Positions 34,758 to 47,870 are shown, numbered from the stretch's first letter. The stretch is 64,000 bases of DNA from Cymbidium sinense (GCA_021442155.1 CM038216.1:90569666-90633665); one strand, 5' to 3'. Translations and numbers: made by a program. Notes: generated by a model from the sequence alone, not told the origin.

Positions 34758-36126
34758 AAACCCTAAACCCCAAACCATAAACCCAAAACCCTAAACCCTA
34801 AAAAGCTAAAAACATAAACCTAAACTAAATAAAACCTAAAAATAAAATAGATAAAAAACCTAAACCAAAATAAAATAAAAACATAAACTAAAACCTAAAC
34901 CTAAACCTACACATAAACATAAAAATAAAATAAAAAATAAAAAGTAAACTAAACTAAAATAAATAAAAACCTAAACTAAACTAAAAAATAAAAACCTAAA
35001 TAAAATAAAAACTAAACCTAAAATAAAACAAAAATAAACCTAAAGTAAAATAAAATAAAAACTAAATAAAAATCTAAACCTAAAAAATAAACATAAAAAA
35101 ACTTAAAAATAAACAAAAATAATAACGAAACCCTAACCTAAAAAGAAAACATAAAATAAACAAAATAAAATAAACCAAAACCTAAACTAAAATAAATTAA
35201 ACTAAAATAAATAAAACTTAAACCTAAACCTAAAATATAATAAACCTGAACCCTAAACTAAAATAAACCTAAACCTAAACTAAAAAATTAAACTTAAAAA
35301 TAAACCTAAAATACAAACCTAATTCCTAAACCTAAAAAAATAAAATAAAAACCTAAACCTAAACCTAAACCTATAAACAAAGCAAAGAACCTAAACCTAA
35401 AATAAAATAAAAATAAAACTAAACTAAAAAATTAAACCTAAACCTAAACCTAAACCTAAACCTAAAAAAATAAAATAAAAACCTAAACCTAAACCTATAA
35501 ACAAAAATAAAGAACCTAAACCTAAAATAAAATAAAAATAAAACTAAACTAAAAAATAAACCTAAACCTAAACCTAAAAAATAAACTAAAATAAAAAATC
35601 TAAACTAAAATGATAAAGCTAAAATAAATAAATAAAAATAAATAAAAATATAAAATAAACCTAAATAAAATTTAAAAATAAATAAACTAAAATAAATAAT
35701 AAAATAAACTACATAAACTAAATAAATCTAAACATACTAGTTTACTTAATTTAAAAAAAAAAACCCTAAACACTAATCGCTAAACCCTAAACCCTAAATC
35801 CTAAACCCTTAACCTTAAACCCTAAATCCTAAAACTAACCCTAAAACCTAAACCCTAAACCATAAGAAACCATAAACCCTAAACCTTAAACCCCAAACCC
35901 TAAACCATAAACCCTAACACTAATCTCTAAACCCAAAACCCTAAAACCCTAAGCCCTAAACTCTGAACTAACCCTAAACCCTAAACACTAAAACCCTAAA
36001 CCCTAAACACTAAACACTAAACTAACCCTAAACCCTAAGCCAACCCTAAATCTTAAACCCTAAACCCTAAACCCTAAACCTTATATAGTAAAAAGCCTAA
36101 ATCCTAAACCCTAAACCCTAAACCCC
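34758..36126. repeat. Array segment: one full satellite unit before P0 copy 1
   Basis: CTAAA/TAAA-rich block about 34800-35725, anchor word 35731-35763, CCCTAAA-rich block 35764-36126. Within it the run 35320-35460 is locally repeated at 35460-35575 (a cctaaacctaaacc...aaagaacc phrase). This unit matches 46620-47870. Confidence 0.88.
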
Positions 36127-37024
36127 AGCTGAGCTAATTTTTATGAAAGGTGACCTTAAAGAAGTCAATGAAGAGGTTGTGAAATACAAAATTGGCATTC
36201 CTACTTATGTTGGTCTTGTTGCACCTATTGATGTTGTGGTTCTCTAGGAAACACTAGTCTAGATGCTTCACAAACTTCTTTCTTCCAAGTTCTCAACATC
36301 TCAACTAAGATCAACAAGGGTATTGTTCAAATTATCACCCCGATTGAACTGATTAAAAAAGGAGATAAGGTGGGATCCTCAGAGGCTGCTCTCCTCAATA
36401 AGCTCGAGATTAGGCCATTCTCTTATAGCCTTGCCGTCTCGTCTGTGTATGATGATGGTTCGATGTTTAGTCCTGAGGTGCTTGACCTTACTAAAAATGA
36501 TCTCATCAAGAAGTTTTCGGCAGGCCATTCAATGATCACTTCTCTCTCACTGGCCCTCTCTTATCCCACCCTTACTACAACACCCCACATGTTAATCAAC
36601 GCTTACAATAATGTCCTAACCATCACAATTGGCACTGATTACACGTACCTATAGGCTGAGAAGGTTAAGGAGTATTTGAAGGACCATAGTAAATTTATGA
36701 TGCCGCTCGATGCTTTTGCTAGTCTTATCGCTCATTGCCGCCGCCGCATCGCCGCCGTGCTAATATAGTGGAAGAGAAGAAGGAAGAGCCTACTGATGAA
36801 TCTGATGATGATATGGGTTTCAGCTTATTCAGCTAAGCTTTGTTGCCCTGCTATTAAATCAAATTTTATTGTCTTTAGGAGTTAAATCATTTTGTCAAAT
36901 ACTATTTTTGTGAATTTTTTAATTACATTCTATTTTATCTTATTTTATTAGTTGTTAGAGGATAATTTCATGTTTGGTTTGGTAATTTGTTATTTATTAT
37001 GAAATCATTTGGGTTTAAAAAAAA
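36127..37024 (+). pseudogene. 5'-truncated processed pseudogene of 60S acidic ribosomal protein P0 (copy 1)
   Basis: P0 anchors the P1/P2 stalk on the large ribosomal subunit. The copy begins inside the protein ([23 protein letters not shown] at 36127) and reads through [14 protein letters not shown]. It has a 2-base deletion near 36240, then [56 protein letters not shown] and [26 protein letters not shown]. The Ala-rich hinge is scrambled (36690-36770). The canonical end EEKKEEPTDESDDDMGFSLF is present, stop 36834-36836. About 190 bp of 3' UTR and an A-run (37017-37024) follow. There is no intron, so this is a truncated retrocopy. A stop also replaces a codon at 36651-36653. Confidence 0.93.
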
Positions 37025-37165
37025 CCTTAAACCCTAAACCCTAATCCTAAATCCTAAACCCTAAACCCTAAACCCCAAACCCTAAACCTAAACCTAAAGT
37101 AACTAAATAAATTAAAAAGTAAACCTAGACCCTAAAACCTAATAAACATAAAACTAAACCCTAAG
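37025..37165. repeat. Array segment between P0 copy 1 and GRP copy 3
   Basis: CCCTAAA words, then the leader 'ctaaataaattaaaaagtaa' and 'accctaaaacctaataaac', which precedes most GRP copies (29790, 41840, 48818, 57448, and a shorter form at 54703). This is the conserved left flank of the GRP insertion. Confidence 0.88.
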
Positions 37166-37653
37166 AATGGGAAAAACCTTGATGGTAGGAACATCACCGT
37201 CAACCAGGCTCAGTCTAGATCTGGACGTTGAAGCAAAGGCAGAGGTGGCGATTATCACAGTGGTGGTGGGGGATCTGGTGGTGTTGGTGGATATGCAGCT
37301 GGTGGTAGGAGCAATGGTGGTTATGGAGTCGGGAAGAGTGATAGAGGATACAATCATCACGGTGGTGGAGGGAGAGGTCGGTAAAATAATGGTGGACCCC
37401 GCTACTCGAAAGGCCAGGGTGGTTCTGATGGGAACTAGAGAAACTAAAGAACAACCAATCTGATCTGCTGCTTATAGAATTCTGTCTTTATAATAGAGAC
37501 TGTTCTAATTATATAGGGTTTTTGATTTGCTCTGTCCATGCTCATTTTTTATCTATGTCATCTCTCATGTCTTAGAGAACTTGGTGTGTTACTTGGTTGA
37601 TCAAATTGAAAAGAACAAATATTGAATCTGAAATAGTTCTCTGTTAAAAAAAA
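37166..37653 (+). pseudogene. GRP7-type processed pseudogene, copy 3
   Basis: The best preserved copy at protein level: NGKNLDGRNITVNQAQSRSGR, TGA, then an unbroken Gly-rich run (GGDYHSGGGGSGGVGGYAAG, NGGYGV, KSDRGYNHHGGGGRGR). TAA follows at about 37382, then NNGGPRYSKGQGGSDGN, TAG, RN, TAA (37445-37447). The repeat pattern GGY/GGG with scattered Arg and Asp is what GRP7-type tails show. UTR and A-run extend to 37653. Another product, a cell-wall glycine-rich protein, is unlikely because the RRM end and the PRYS...SDGN tail are specific to RNA-binding GRPs. Confidence 0.92.
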
Positions 37654-40600
37654 TCTAAACCTAAACACTAAGCTAACCCCAAACCTTAAACCTAAAACCT
37701 AAACCCTAAACCCTAAACCTAAACCCTAAACCCTAAACAAAAAAAAATAAAAAAAATAAAAAAAGAACCCTAACCCTAAAACATAAACCCTAAAACTAAC
37801 CCTAAGCCCTAAACCCTAAAACCCTAAACCCTAAACCCTAAACCCTAAACCCTAAACCTAAAAACCTAAACTATATAAAACCTAAAAATGAAATAAATAA
37901 AAAAACCTAAAACAAAATAAAAAAAAACCTAAACTAAAACCTAAACATATACCTAAACCTAAAGAAAAAATAAAGTGAAATAAAAAATAAAAATTGAACT
38001 AAAATAAAATAAATAAACACCTAAACTAAACTAAAAAAATATAATAAACCTAAATAAAACTTAAATAAAATAAAGCCCAAATGAAAAATAAAAATAAAAT
38101 AAACATAAAATAAAACAAAATGAAAACTCAATAAAACATAAACCTAAAAATTTAACATAAAAATACCTAAAAATAAATAAAAAATAAAACCAAAACCATA
38201 AACTAAATAAAAAGAACCTAAGCTAAAATAAACAAAATAAAATAAACTTAAAACTGAACTAAAATAAATAAAACCAAAATCTAAACCTAAAATAAACTAA
38301 ACCTAAACTCTAAACTAAATAAAATAAAATAATCTAAAAAAACCTAAACCTAAACTAAAAAAGCAAACCTAAAAAATAAAATAAAACCTAAACCTCAACA
38401 GAAAAATAAAAAAATAAAACATAAACTATCAAAAATAAAATAAAAATAAAACTAAATAAAGCTAAACCTACCAACTTACACAATTTTAAAAAAAAACTCT
38501 AAACTCTAAATTAACACTAAACCTAAAGCCTAAACCCTAAACCCTAAAACTAACCCTAAACCCTAAACCTTAAACCAACAACCCTAAACCCTAAACTAAT
38601 CCTAAACCCTAAACCATAAGCCCTAAAGCCAAAACTATAAACCCTAAGCCCTAAACCTTAAACCATAAACCCTAAACCCTAAACCCTAACCCTAAACAAT
38701 AGACCCTAAACCCTAAAACCCTAAACCCTAAATCGTAAACTCTAACCTAACCCTAAACCTTAAAAACCCTAAACCAAAGTATAAACTCTAGCTCTAAACA
38801 AATAAACAATAAACTATAAACCTAAAACCTAAACCTAAAAGTCTAAACCTAAACTAAACACTAAACTAAAGTTTAAACACTAAACCCTACACTAAACTAT
38901 AAACCAAACCTAAACCTAACTATAAAGTATAAACTCTAAAATCTAAACTAAAGCTAAACTAAACTAAACTAAACTTAAACCTAAACCTTAAACACAAAAC
39001 CCTAAACCCTTACCCTAACCCTAAACTTTAAACCCTAAAGCATAAAACCCTAAACCAAAAACTCCAAACTTACCCTAAACCCTAAACCCTAATCCATAAA
39101 AACCCTAAAACCTAAAGGCTAAAGCCTAAACCATGGACCCTAAACCCTAAACTAACCTTAAACCCTAAGCTAACCCTAAACCCTAAACTAACCTTAAACC
39201 TTAAGCTAAACATAAACCTTAAACCCTAACTTCGAACCCTAAACCCTAAAACCGTAAACACTAAACCCTAAAATCCTAAACCCTACGCCCTAAACCCTAA
39301 ACCCTAGAAACCTAAAAACCTAAACCTGAAGTAAATAAAAGCTAAATATAAAATAAATAAAAAACCTAAGCCTATATAAAATAATAAAATAAAATAATAT
39401 AAAACCTAAACAAAAACTTAAACCTAAACCTAAAAAAACAATAAACTAAAAAGTAATAATAATCTAAAATAAAATAAACAAAAATCTAAACTAAATTAAA
39501 AAATAAAAAAACTTATGAATAAAAAACCAAAATAATATTAAAACTTAACATAAAATATAAATAAAATAAACCTAAAATAAAAACAAAATAAAAATGTAAA
39601 CCAAAAAATAAACCTAAAAATAAATAAAAAATAAAACCCAAACCATAAACTATAAAAAAACCTAAACTTGAAATAAAAATAAAATAAATAAAATAAACAT
39701 AAACTTAAACCTAATATAAAATATGTAAAACCTAAACTTGATCCTAAAAAAAACTAAATCTAAACCTAAACTAAAAATAAAACCGAAAATAAACCTAAAC
39801 TAAAAAAGAAAACCTAAAAATAAACTTTAAATAAAAAAACCTAAACCTAAAAAATAAAATAAAAACCTAAACCTCAACATAAAAATAAAAAATAAAACCT
39901 AAACTATCAAAAATAAAATAAAAATAAAATTAGATAAACTAAATAAAGCTAAGCCAACCAACTTACACAATTTTAAAAAAAAACCCTAAACTCTAAACTA
40001 ACACTAAACTTAAACCCTAAACCCTAAACCCTAAAACTAACCCTAAACTAAACCTTAAACCAAATAAACAGAAACCTAAACCATCCTAAACTATAAACCC
40101 TAAAGCTAAACTCTAAACCCTACTAAACCTAAACTATAAACCCTAAACCTAAACTCTACTCCTAAACTATAAACCTAAACCTAAAACCTTAAACCCTAAA
40201 TCAGAACTCTAACCTAACCTAAACTTAAAACCCTAAACCCTAAAGTATAAGCTAGCTAAAACTAAACCTAAACAAAAGAACCTAAACTAAAACCTAAACC
40301 CTAAAACCTTAAACCTAAACCTAAACATAAAACCTAAAGTTTAAACCTAAACCTACACTAAACTATAAACCTAAACCTAAAACCTAAACTATAAAAGTAT
40401 AAACTCTAAAATCCTAAACCCTAAAGCCTAGCCCTAAAACTTAAACCCTAAACCTAAACCTTAAACCTAAACACTAAACCCTAAACCCTTACCCTAACCC
40501 TAAACTTTAAACCCTAAAACATAAAACCCTAAACCTAAAACCCTTAACCAAAAACTCTAAACTTACCCTAAACCCTAAACCCTAATCCATAAAAACCCTA

Positions 40601-41892
40601 AAACCTAAAGGCTAAAGCCTAAATCCTCGACCCTAAACCCTAAACTATCCTTAAACCCTAAGCTAACCCTAAACCCTAAACTAACCTTAAACCTTAAACC
40701 TTAAGCTAAACATAAACCTTAAACCCTAACTTTGAACCCTAAACCCTAAAACCCTAAACACTAAACCCTAAAACCCTAAACCCTACTAAAACCCTAAACC
40801 TAAAACCTAAAACCTAAACCTAAATATAAATAAATAAAAAAACCTAAGACTATATAAAATAATAAAATAAAATAATATAAAAACCTAAACTAAAACTTAA
40901 ATCGAAACCTAAAAATATAATAAACTAAAAAGTAATAATAATCTAAAATAAAATAAATAAAAATCTAAACTAAACTAAAAAATAAAAAAAACTTATGAAT
41001 AAAAAACCAAAATAATATTAAAACTTAACATAAAATAAAAATAAAATAAACCTAAAATAAAAACAAAATAAAAATGTAAACCAAAAAATAAACCTAAAAA
41101 TAAATAAAAAATAAAACCCAAACCATAAACTATAAAAAAACCTAAACTTGAAATAAAAATAAAATAAACAAAATAAACATAAACCTAAACCTAATATAAA
41201 ATATGTAAAACCTAAACTGAACCTAAAAAAACTAAATCTAAACCTAAACTAAAATAAAACTTAAAATAAACCTAAACCTAAACTAAAAAATAAACCTAAA
41301 ATAAATCTAAACCTAAACTAAAAGTAAAACCTAAAATAAACCTAAAATAAAACTTAAAACCTAAACTTAAAAAAATAATATAAAAACCTTAACCTGAACC
41401 TAAAAATAAATAATAAAACCTAAACTAAAAAAATAAAACTCAAAAGAAAAAATAAACCTAAACCTAAAAAAATAAACTAAAATAAAAACCCTAAACTAAA
41501 AATAAATAAACCAAACTAAATAAAATAAAAAAAACTTTTAAAAAAAATGAAATAAATAAAAATAAATGAAATAAACTTAAGAAACCTAAACCTACAAGTT
41601 TACTTTATTTTTTCTAAAATAAAAACTTAAACCATAAATCCTAAACCTTAAACCCTAAACCCTAAACCCTAAACCCTAAACACTAAAAAAACATAAACCC
41701 TAATCCCTAACCCTAAACCCTAAACCCTAAAATCATAAACCCTATAACCCTAAACTTTAAACCCTAAATACTAAACCCTAAACTGTAAACCTTAAACCAT
41801 AAAACATAAACCAACACCTAAAGAAACTAAATATATTAAAAAAACCTAAACCCTAAAACCTAATAAACCTAAACCAAAACCTAATTCCTAAG
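37654..41892. repeat. Array segment 2 with a local 1.49-kb unit duplication
   Basis: CCCTAAA-rich blocks lie at about 37660-37860, 38490-39320, 39977-40810 and 41630-41890. Anchor words are at 38463, 39950 and 41590. The unit 38340-39950 is repeated as 39790-41400 (offset 1.49 kb), with the same 'ccaacttacacaatttt' anchor variant, 'acttcgaaccctaaacc'/'actttgaaccctaaacc' and 'aataataaaataaaataata' landmarks. The equivalent in duplicate 1 (27810-29500) is single. A stretch 40060-40420 is compressed, with many single-C losses. Confidence 0.87.
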
Positions 41893-42375
41893 AATGGCTA
41901 GAACCTTGACAACAGGAACATCACTGTCAATCGGGCTCAGTCTAGATCTTGCCATGGAGGTGAAGGCGGAGGAAGTAGTTATTGCAGTGGTGGTGGGTGA
42001 TCTAGAGGCACTAATGGATATGGAGGTGGTGGTTAGAGCAGTGGTGGTTGTTGAGGAGGGAAGAGTGATGCAGCTTACAACCACGGTGGAGGCGGAGGGA
42101 GAGATCGGGTATATGATGGTGGATCCCTCTACTCGAGAGGTCAGGGTGGTTTTGATGGGAACTAGAGAAACTGAAGAACACCTAATCTGATCTATCGCTT
42201 ATGGAATTGTGTCTTTATAGTAGAGATGGTTCTAGTTATCTAGGGTTTTAATTTTCTCTATGCATGCACATTTTTTAACTATGCTATCGATTATGTCTTA
42301 AAAAACTTGGTGTGTTACTTGTTTGATGAAATAAAAATGAAGAAATGTTGAATCTTAATTTGTTGCATGTTAAAA
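41893..42375 (+). pseudogene. GRP7-type processed pseudogene, copy 4 (partner of copy 1)
   Basis: About 12.06 kb from copy 1 and very similar to it, including shared changes in the RRM end (an NQAQSRS-type segment, Gln for the usual Glu) and shared stops in the Gly-rich part. It starts at the common truncation codon at 41893. The reading frame runs to the end, with the C-terminal GGFDGN, TAG, RN, TGA as in copy 1. The A-run at the end is shorter ('ttaaaaccc'). Confidence 0.9.
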
Positions 42376-42696
42376 CCCTTAAACCCTAAACTAAAACTTG
42401 AACCCTAAACCCAAAACCTAAATTTTAAACACTAAACCCTAAATCCTAAACCCTAAAAACCCTAAATCCTGAACCATAAACCATAAATACTAAACCCTAA
42501 AACCCTAAACTCTAAACCCTAGAACCTAAACCCTAAACCTTAAACCCTATAACCTAAGCCCTAAACCCTAAATAAATAAACAAATAAATAGAATATACTA
42601 AATAAACCAAAACCTATCGGTTTACCTAATTTTTTTTTTTAAAAAAACCTTAAACCCTAAATCCTTAACCTTAGACCCTAAAACCTAAACCCTAAA
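42376..42696. repeat. Array segment between GRP copy 4 and LINE copy 2
   Basis: CCCTAAA-rich repeat with the anchor word at 42611-42645 followed by a T-run and an A-run. Matches 30320-30646. Confidence 0.87.
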
Positions 42697-45600
42697 ACTT
42701 GAGAACTACATTCCTATTTCTATTTTTGACAAGTTTTGTAACATCGCTATCTTTTCTAATAAACCATATCAATTACTTTTCAAGCTCTTTTATAATGGTG
42801 ATTTCATTCTTAAAGAGGTATGAAATTTTATTTGAAATAAACAGAACACCTCAAATGTTTTCATTAAACTTTTGAACAATATCATTCCCATTTCTTATTT
42901 AGTTTTAGCTTGGAGGATTTTCAATAACTTCATCCCGATTGATTCCTTGCTATGACTTAAAGGGTTTTACATACCTTCTAAGTGTTGTTGTTGCTTTCAT
43001 ATTGAAAATGTTAATTATGTTTTTGTCAATGGCACTATTACTTCCAAAATTTGGATATGGTATGATGATTTATTTAACACTAACTATTTTCATGGCTCTC
43101 TTTAATTATATCAACTTCTTGAAGCTTATTTCCATAAAATTGTGAAAGGTCATACCAAAGCTTTAATTAATATTACCCTTATTTGGTTCATTTGGATGGA
43201 TAGAAATGATGATAAATATCATGGCATCCCTATGAACTATAAAAAAGATCCTTACTACAACTAAAGATAAAATTCAAGATTTGTTTAATACAAATTTAAT
43301 TAGTAGTTTTCACTTTGCTAAAAAATTGGGTATCACTTTGCATGACGATCCTTCCTACAAGAGTATTAGGATTATACATTGGATTAAGCCTAAAGAAAAT
43401 TCTATTAAGATCAAATCGATGGTTTGATTTCCCAAAAAATATGGTCGTGGTGGAATTCTTAGGATTCTAAATGCCGTCATTTGTGCTTTCCTACCCTCAA
43501 ATCTTGTTCTTTTATTTATGCTAAACTCATGGTTGTTAACAAAGCTATTGATATTTGTTTAAGCAAAGGCCTCTTTAATATTTAGATTGAATTTTATGCT
43601 CTTCTTTTACTTGATATGCTTAATAATACTAAAATGGGAAATGCTGACTTATTTTATCTTCTTAATCACACTAAAAAGCTTCTTTCTCAAGTTTGGTACA
43701 AAATTTCTCACATTCTTCATGAAGGAAATGCTTGTGCTAATTTCCTGGCTAATTTGGGAGGGGAATTAAATGAGCTCGATTTATTTGATAACCATAGCTT
43801 ACCTAAGCATCTGTGTGGTCTGGTCAATCTGGATAACACTAGATAGCCTTACCATAGACTTTAACCTTCTGCTCTTTTGTTGATCTTTTGCTATGGTGAT
43901 TTTATTCAGTCTATTTTTATTGTTTTTTTATGCTCCCCTCTCTTGGAAATGGTTTTTGCTCAGTTTATTTCTATACTTACACCCCCTTTTTCTTTACCCC
44001 ATTCTATACTTGCCTATCCTCTTTTTGTGGTCTTTGTGGTGCTATTTTTAATTGGTTTCCCTATCCTCTGAGCCTGGTGGTTTTCTTTCTTTGGCTCATT
44101 CTTTGTGTCTCATGTTGGGTTATGGCTATGTTCGATTTTGGCCTACCCCTTTTACTAATGAATGTTGGGTTTGCCTCTAGTTTTGGATGGTTGTGGCCAT
44201 TTTTAAATTGGATTTGCAGATGCTATAGTTGGTTCTGCTAGTTGCTACTATTTGTTTCTTTCATCTGCCTGTCTATTTTAGGTCATTATTTTTTTCACGG
44301 GTTCTATTGGCCTCTTCGAGCTTAGCTTAGTTTTGGGTTTTTTGGTGGTTATTATTCTCTTTACTTGGTTTGGCTTGGAGGTTTTTGCTGGTTGGTTCTA
44401 TCTTCCTTGTGAATTGGAGTTAGATGTTTTATGGTTGTTGTCTCCCTATTTTCTCCTTCGTAGTGACTATCTGCTCTTTGGGATTTGGAAGTGGTTTTGT
44501 TTTCCTCTGGCCTAGCTAATTTTCTTACAATTTTGCTGCTTATGGTTGGGTGGTCTTCTTTGGCCTTTTCTAGTTTGGCTGCGTGACTACCATTTTTGTT
44601 TCTTGGTTATTTTGGAGATATCCAGGTGGGTTGTATGTTGTTGTTCTTTTTCCTCTTGTTGGGCTCTGTATTGGCTCTATCTGCTGGTTGGTTTTGTTGG
44701 CTGGGTTGGTTGGCTGGGTGGATGTGTTGGCTATGTTTGATGGTTGGTTTAGGTGCTTTTGGTTGGGTTTCTAATTTGCTCCTGGGTTAGTTATCCTCTC
44801 TTGGGTGCAGCTATTTTTCCTTTATTTTTGCTTCTTGATTTGGGTGTTGGTTTTCTAGCTGCTCTGAGTTCTTCTACTAGTTATTTTATTGGAAGCTAGC
44901 CTAGGTGGTTTTATTGGCTATTTTGTTGTTGGAGGATATGAGCTCTTGTGGTTTTTTTGGTCCTATTTTAGGACTTGTTGTTGGGGGTTGGCGCTTGAGG
45001 GTTTTTTATGCCTCATGCATTCGGTGCATGGTTTGGTGTTTTGGGCTTTATGTTGACTATTGGTATTGACTCTCTTTGGTTTAGTTCTCCTTGTTTCCTA
45101 ATTTTTTATTAGATGGTGATTTTCCCTTTTTTGTTGTGGTTTTGATGGTGATTTCTAGATGCCCTCTTGGTCTCTCTAAGCTTTCCTCTCTCCGGTGCTG
45201 CTTATCTTCTACTATTTTGTTGTTTGGGTGGAGGTTTTTCTTTTGGATTTGGATTGTTATTTCTATAGAGATAGTTGTGGGTTATTCTCACCGGACCATC
45301 TAAATTTTGGGATCTTTATGTGTTTGGTCATTGTGGGTTTTGGTTGGTGGGTTGGTCACCGCTACTAATTGGCAATTTTTCTCTATTTTTTGGTGTAAGA
45401 ACTGGATCATTATGGACTATTTTACCTTGGATGGTTGCTTATATCAGGTATCCTGGCTATGATGGCCTTAATGTTTCCCCATATCTTCTCTCTGGGTGGT
45501 AGCATGCATATGATTGTAGCCCTTCTCATGAAGTTTGGATGCTCATATGTATTGTTGCCCCTTGAGATGATCTTAATTGAGCTTGAGCCTCCTCTTTCTT

Positions 45601-46020
45601 AGCTCTTTCTAAATTATTTACTTTATAATTTTTCCATGAGCTATGACCATTTCCTTTGTAGTGTTTTGCAGATTTCTTTTGTAGGTTGGAACTTCACAGA
45701 TGGAATGATCTTTACTTAGCCAACTCAAGTGTTGTTTAGGTGGATCTTGCTTATCTTGCCTTCTCAAAGAGATCATGAGCTATTGCTGACTAGTCCTTTT
45801 ACTATTTTCTTAAGTTATATTAGTCCTTTCTGTGTCATTTCTCAATTTCTTTTATATTGTTCCTTTTGCTCTTTTATTTACTTTTTTCCATTGTACTTAG
45901 ATGGGGCTTTAGCTCTTTAGGTTTGTGGTAGCTCTATGAGCAGTAGAATTTTGAACTTTACCCCTTTTAAGGATATTATATCATTTATTTTTAAGGTAAT
46001 AAAATTCTAACTTTTTGTAA
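42697..46020 (+). mobile_element. 5'-truncated L1-type LINE 3' fragment, copy 2
   Basis: Partner of 30647-33838. The zf-RVT segment is better kept here: a LAWRIFNNFIPIDSL stretch, a stop, then PSKCCCCFHIENVNYVFVNG and KIWIWYDD (42910-43070). The RNase H part is damaged by several small deletions at 43410-43500 where copy 1 is open. A later stretch (43616-43846) has the HEGNACANFLANLGGELNE motif. The 3' region is about 200 bp longer than in copy 1 around 43865-44090. The end 'ggtaataaaattctaac' lies near 46005. Both copies share the same left junction ('aaaacttgagaactacattc'), so they come from one insertion. Confidence 0.88.
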
Positions 46021-46041
46021 AAAGAATACCAAAACCCTAAG

Positions 46042-46500
46042 AATGAGCAGAACCTTGATGACAGGAACATCACCGTCCACCAAGCTTAGTCTAGATCTAT
46101 CTATAGAGGTGAAGGGGAGGCGTGCTATCGAATGGTGATGGGGATCTGAGGTGTCATATTGGGAGTGGTTAAAAGGTGGTTATGGAGGCGGGAGGAGCGA
46201 CAGAGGTTACATTCATGGTGGTGGCAGAGGGAGAGATCGGGATTATGATGGTGGATCCTGCTACTTGAGGGGTCGGGTGGTCTAGTCTGATAAACAAGAA
46301 CGTTGATCCGACCGCTTCTTATGGAACTGTGTCTTCATAATAGAGAGGGTCTTAATTATCTAGGGATTTTGATTTGCTCTATGCATGCTCATTATTTATC
46401 TATGTCATCACTTGTGTCTTAGAAAATATTGGGTGTTACTTGGTTGATGAAATTGAAAAGAAGAAATGTTGAATCTGAATTTGTTATCTATTAAAAAAAA
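46042..46500 (+). pseudogene. GRP7-type processed pseudogene, copy 5 (partner of copy 2)
   Basis: Starts at the common truncation codon (NEQNLD..., 46042), with a TAG in place of the Gln of AQS as in copy 2. From about 46090 to 46310 many small deletions break the frame compared with copy 2 ('ggcgtgctatcgaatgg', 'gggtggtctagtctgataa'). The UTR and the A-run at 46493-46500 are normal. Because only the middle is damaged, poor consensus or local decay are both possible. Confidence 0.87.
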
Positions 46501-47870
46501 CCAAAAACCCTAAACCCTAAACTAAAACTTGAACCCTAAACCTAAACCCTGAACCTTAAATCCTCAACCCTAAACCCTAAATCCTAAAACCTAAACCCTA
46601 AACCCTAAACCCTAAACCATAATCCCAAATCCCTAAACCTGAAACCCCAAACCCTAAACCCTAAACCTTAAACCCTAAACTAACCCTATACCCTAAATCC
46701 TAAAAAGCTAAAAACCTAAACCTAAACTAAAGAAAACCTAAAAATAAAATAAATAAAAAACCTAAATCAAAATAAAATAAAAAATAAACTAAAACCTAAA
46801 CCTAAACCTAAACATAAACATAAAAAGAAAATAAAAAATAAAAACTAAAGTAAACTAAAATAAATAAAAACCTAAACTAAACTAAAAAAATCAAAACCTA
46901 AATAAAATAAAAACTAAACCTAAAATAAAACAAAAATAATGCTAAAATAAAATAAAATAAACTAAATAAAAATCTAAACCTAAAAAATAAACATTAAAAA
47001 AACTTAAAAATAAACAAAAATAATACCTAAATCCTAAACTAAAAAGAAAACCAAACATAAAATAAAAAAAATAAACCAAACGAAACTAAATAAATTAAAC
47101 TAAAATAAATAAAACCTAAACCTAAACCTAAAATATAATAAACCTTAACCCTAAACTAAAAAAACCTAAACCTAAACTAAAAAATTAAACTTAAAAATAA
47201 ACCTAAAATACAAACCTAAAACCTAAACCTAAAAAAATAAAATAAAAACCTAAACCTAAACTTAAAAACAAAAAAAAGAACCTAAACTTAAAATAAAATA
47301 AAAATAAAACTAAACAAAAAATTAAACCTAAACCTAAACCTAAAAAATAAACTAAAATAAAAAATCTAAATTAAAATGATAAACCTAAAATAAATATATT
47401 AAAATAAATAAAAATATAAAATAAACCTAAATAAAATTAAAAAATAAATAAACTAAAATAAATTATAAAATCAACTACATAAACTAGGTAAATCTAAACA
47501 TACTAGTTTACTTAATTTAAAAAAAAACCCTAAACACTAATCCCTAAACTCTAAACCCTAAATCCTAAACCCTAAGCCTTAAACCCTAAACCCTAAAACT
47601 AACCCTAAACCCTAAATCCTAAACCCTAAACCCTAAAAAACCATAAACCCTAAACCATAAACCCTAAACCTAATCTCTAAACCCTAAACCCTAAAACCCT
47701 AAGCCCTAAACCCTAAACTAACCCTAAACCCTAAACACTAAAACCTAAACCCTAAACCCTAAACACTAAACTAACCCTAAACCCTAAGCTAACCCTAAAT
47801 CTTAAACCATAAACCCTAAACCCTAAACCCTAAATATTAAAAACCCTAAACCCTAAACCCTAAACCCTAG
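46501..47870. repeat. Array segment: satellite unit before P0 copy 2
   Basis: CCCTAAA-rich 46500-46720, CTAAA/TAAA-rich to about 47495, anchor word 47498-47527, CCCTAAA-rich 47528-47870. Same order as 34311-36126, without the short LINE end. Confidence 0.88.

Larger units (their letters stand above)
27120..37860. repeat. Segmental duplicate, copy 1 (~10.7 kb)
   Basis: Order inside: satellite, GRP retrocopy (29834), LINE 3' fragment (30647), GRP retrocopy (33850), short LINE end (34428), satellite, P0 retrocopy (36127), GRP retrocopy (37166), satellite. The same order recurs in 37860-49500. Matching landmarks are 27120/37862, 27810/38470, 28740/39330, 29834/41893, 30647/42697, 33850/46042, 36127/47871 and 37166/48868. 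The offset changes from about 10.7 to 12.06 and then to 11.7 kb because of copy-specific insertions and deletions. Confidence 0.9.
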
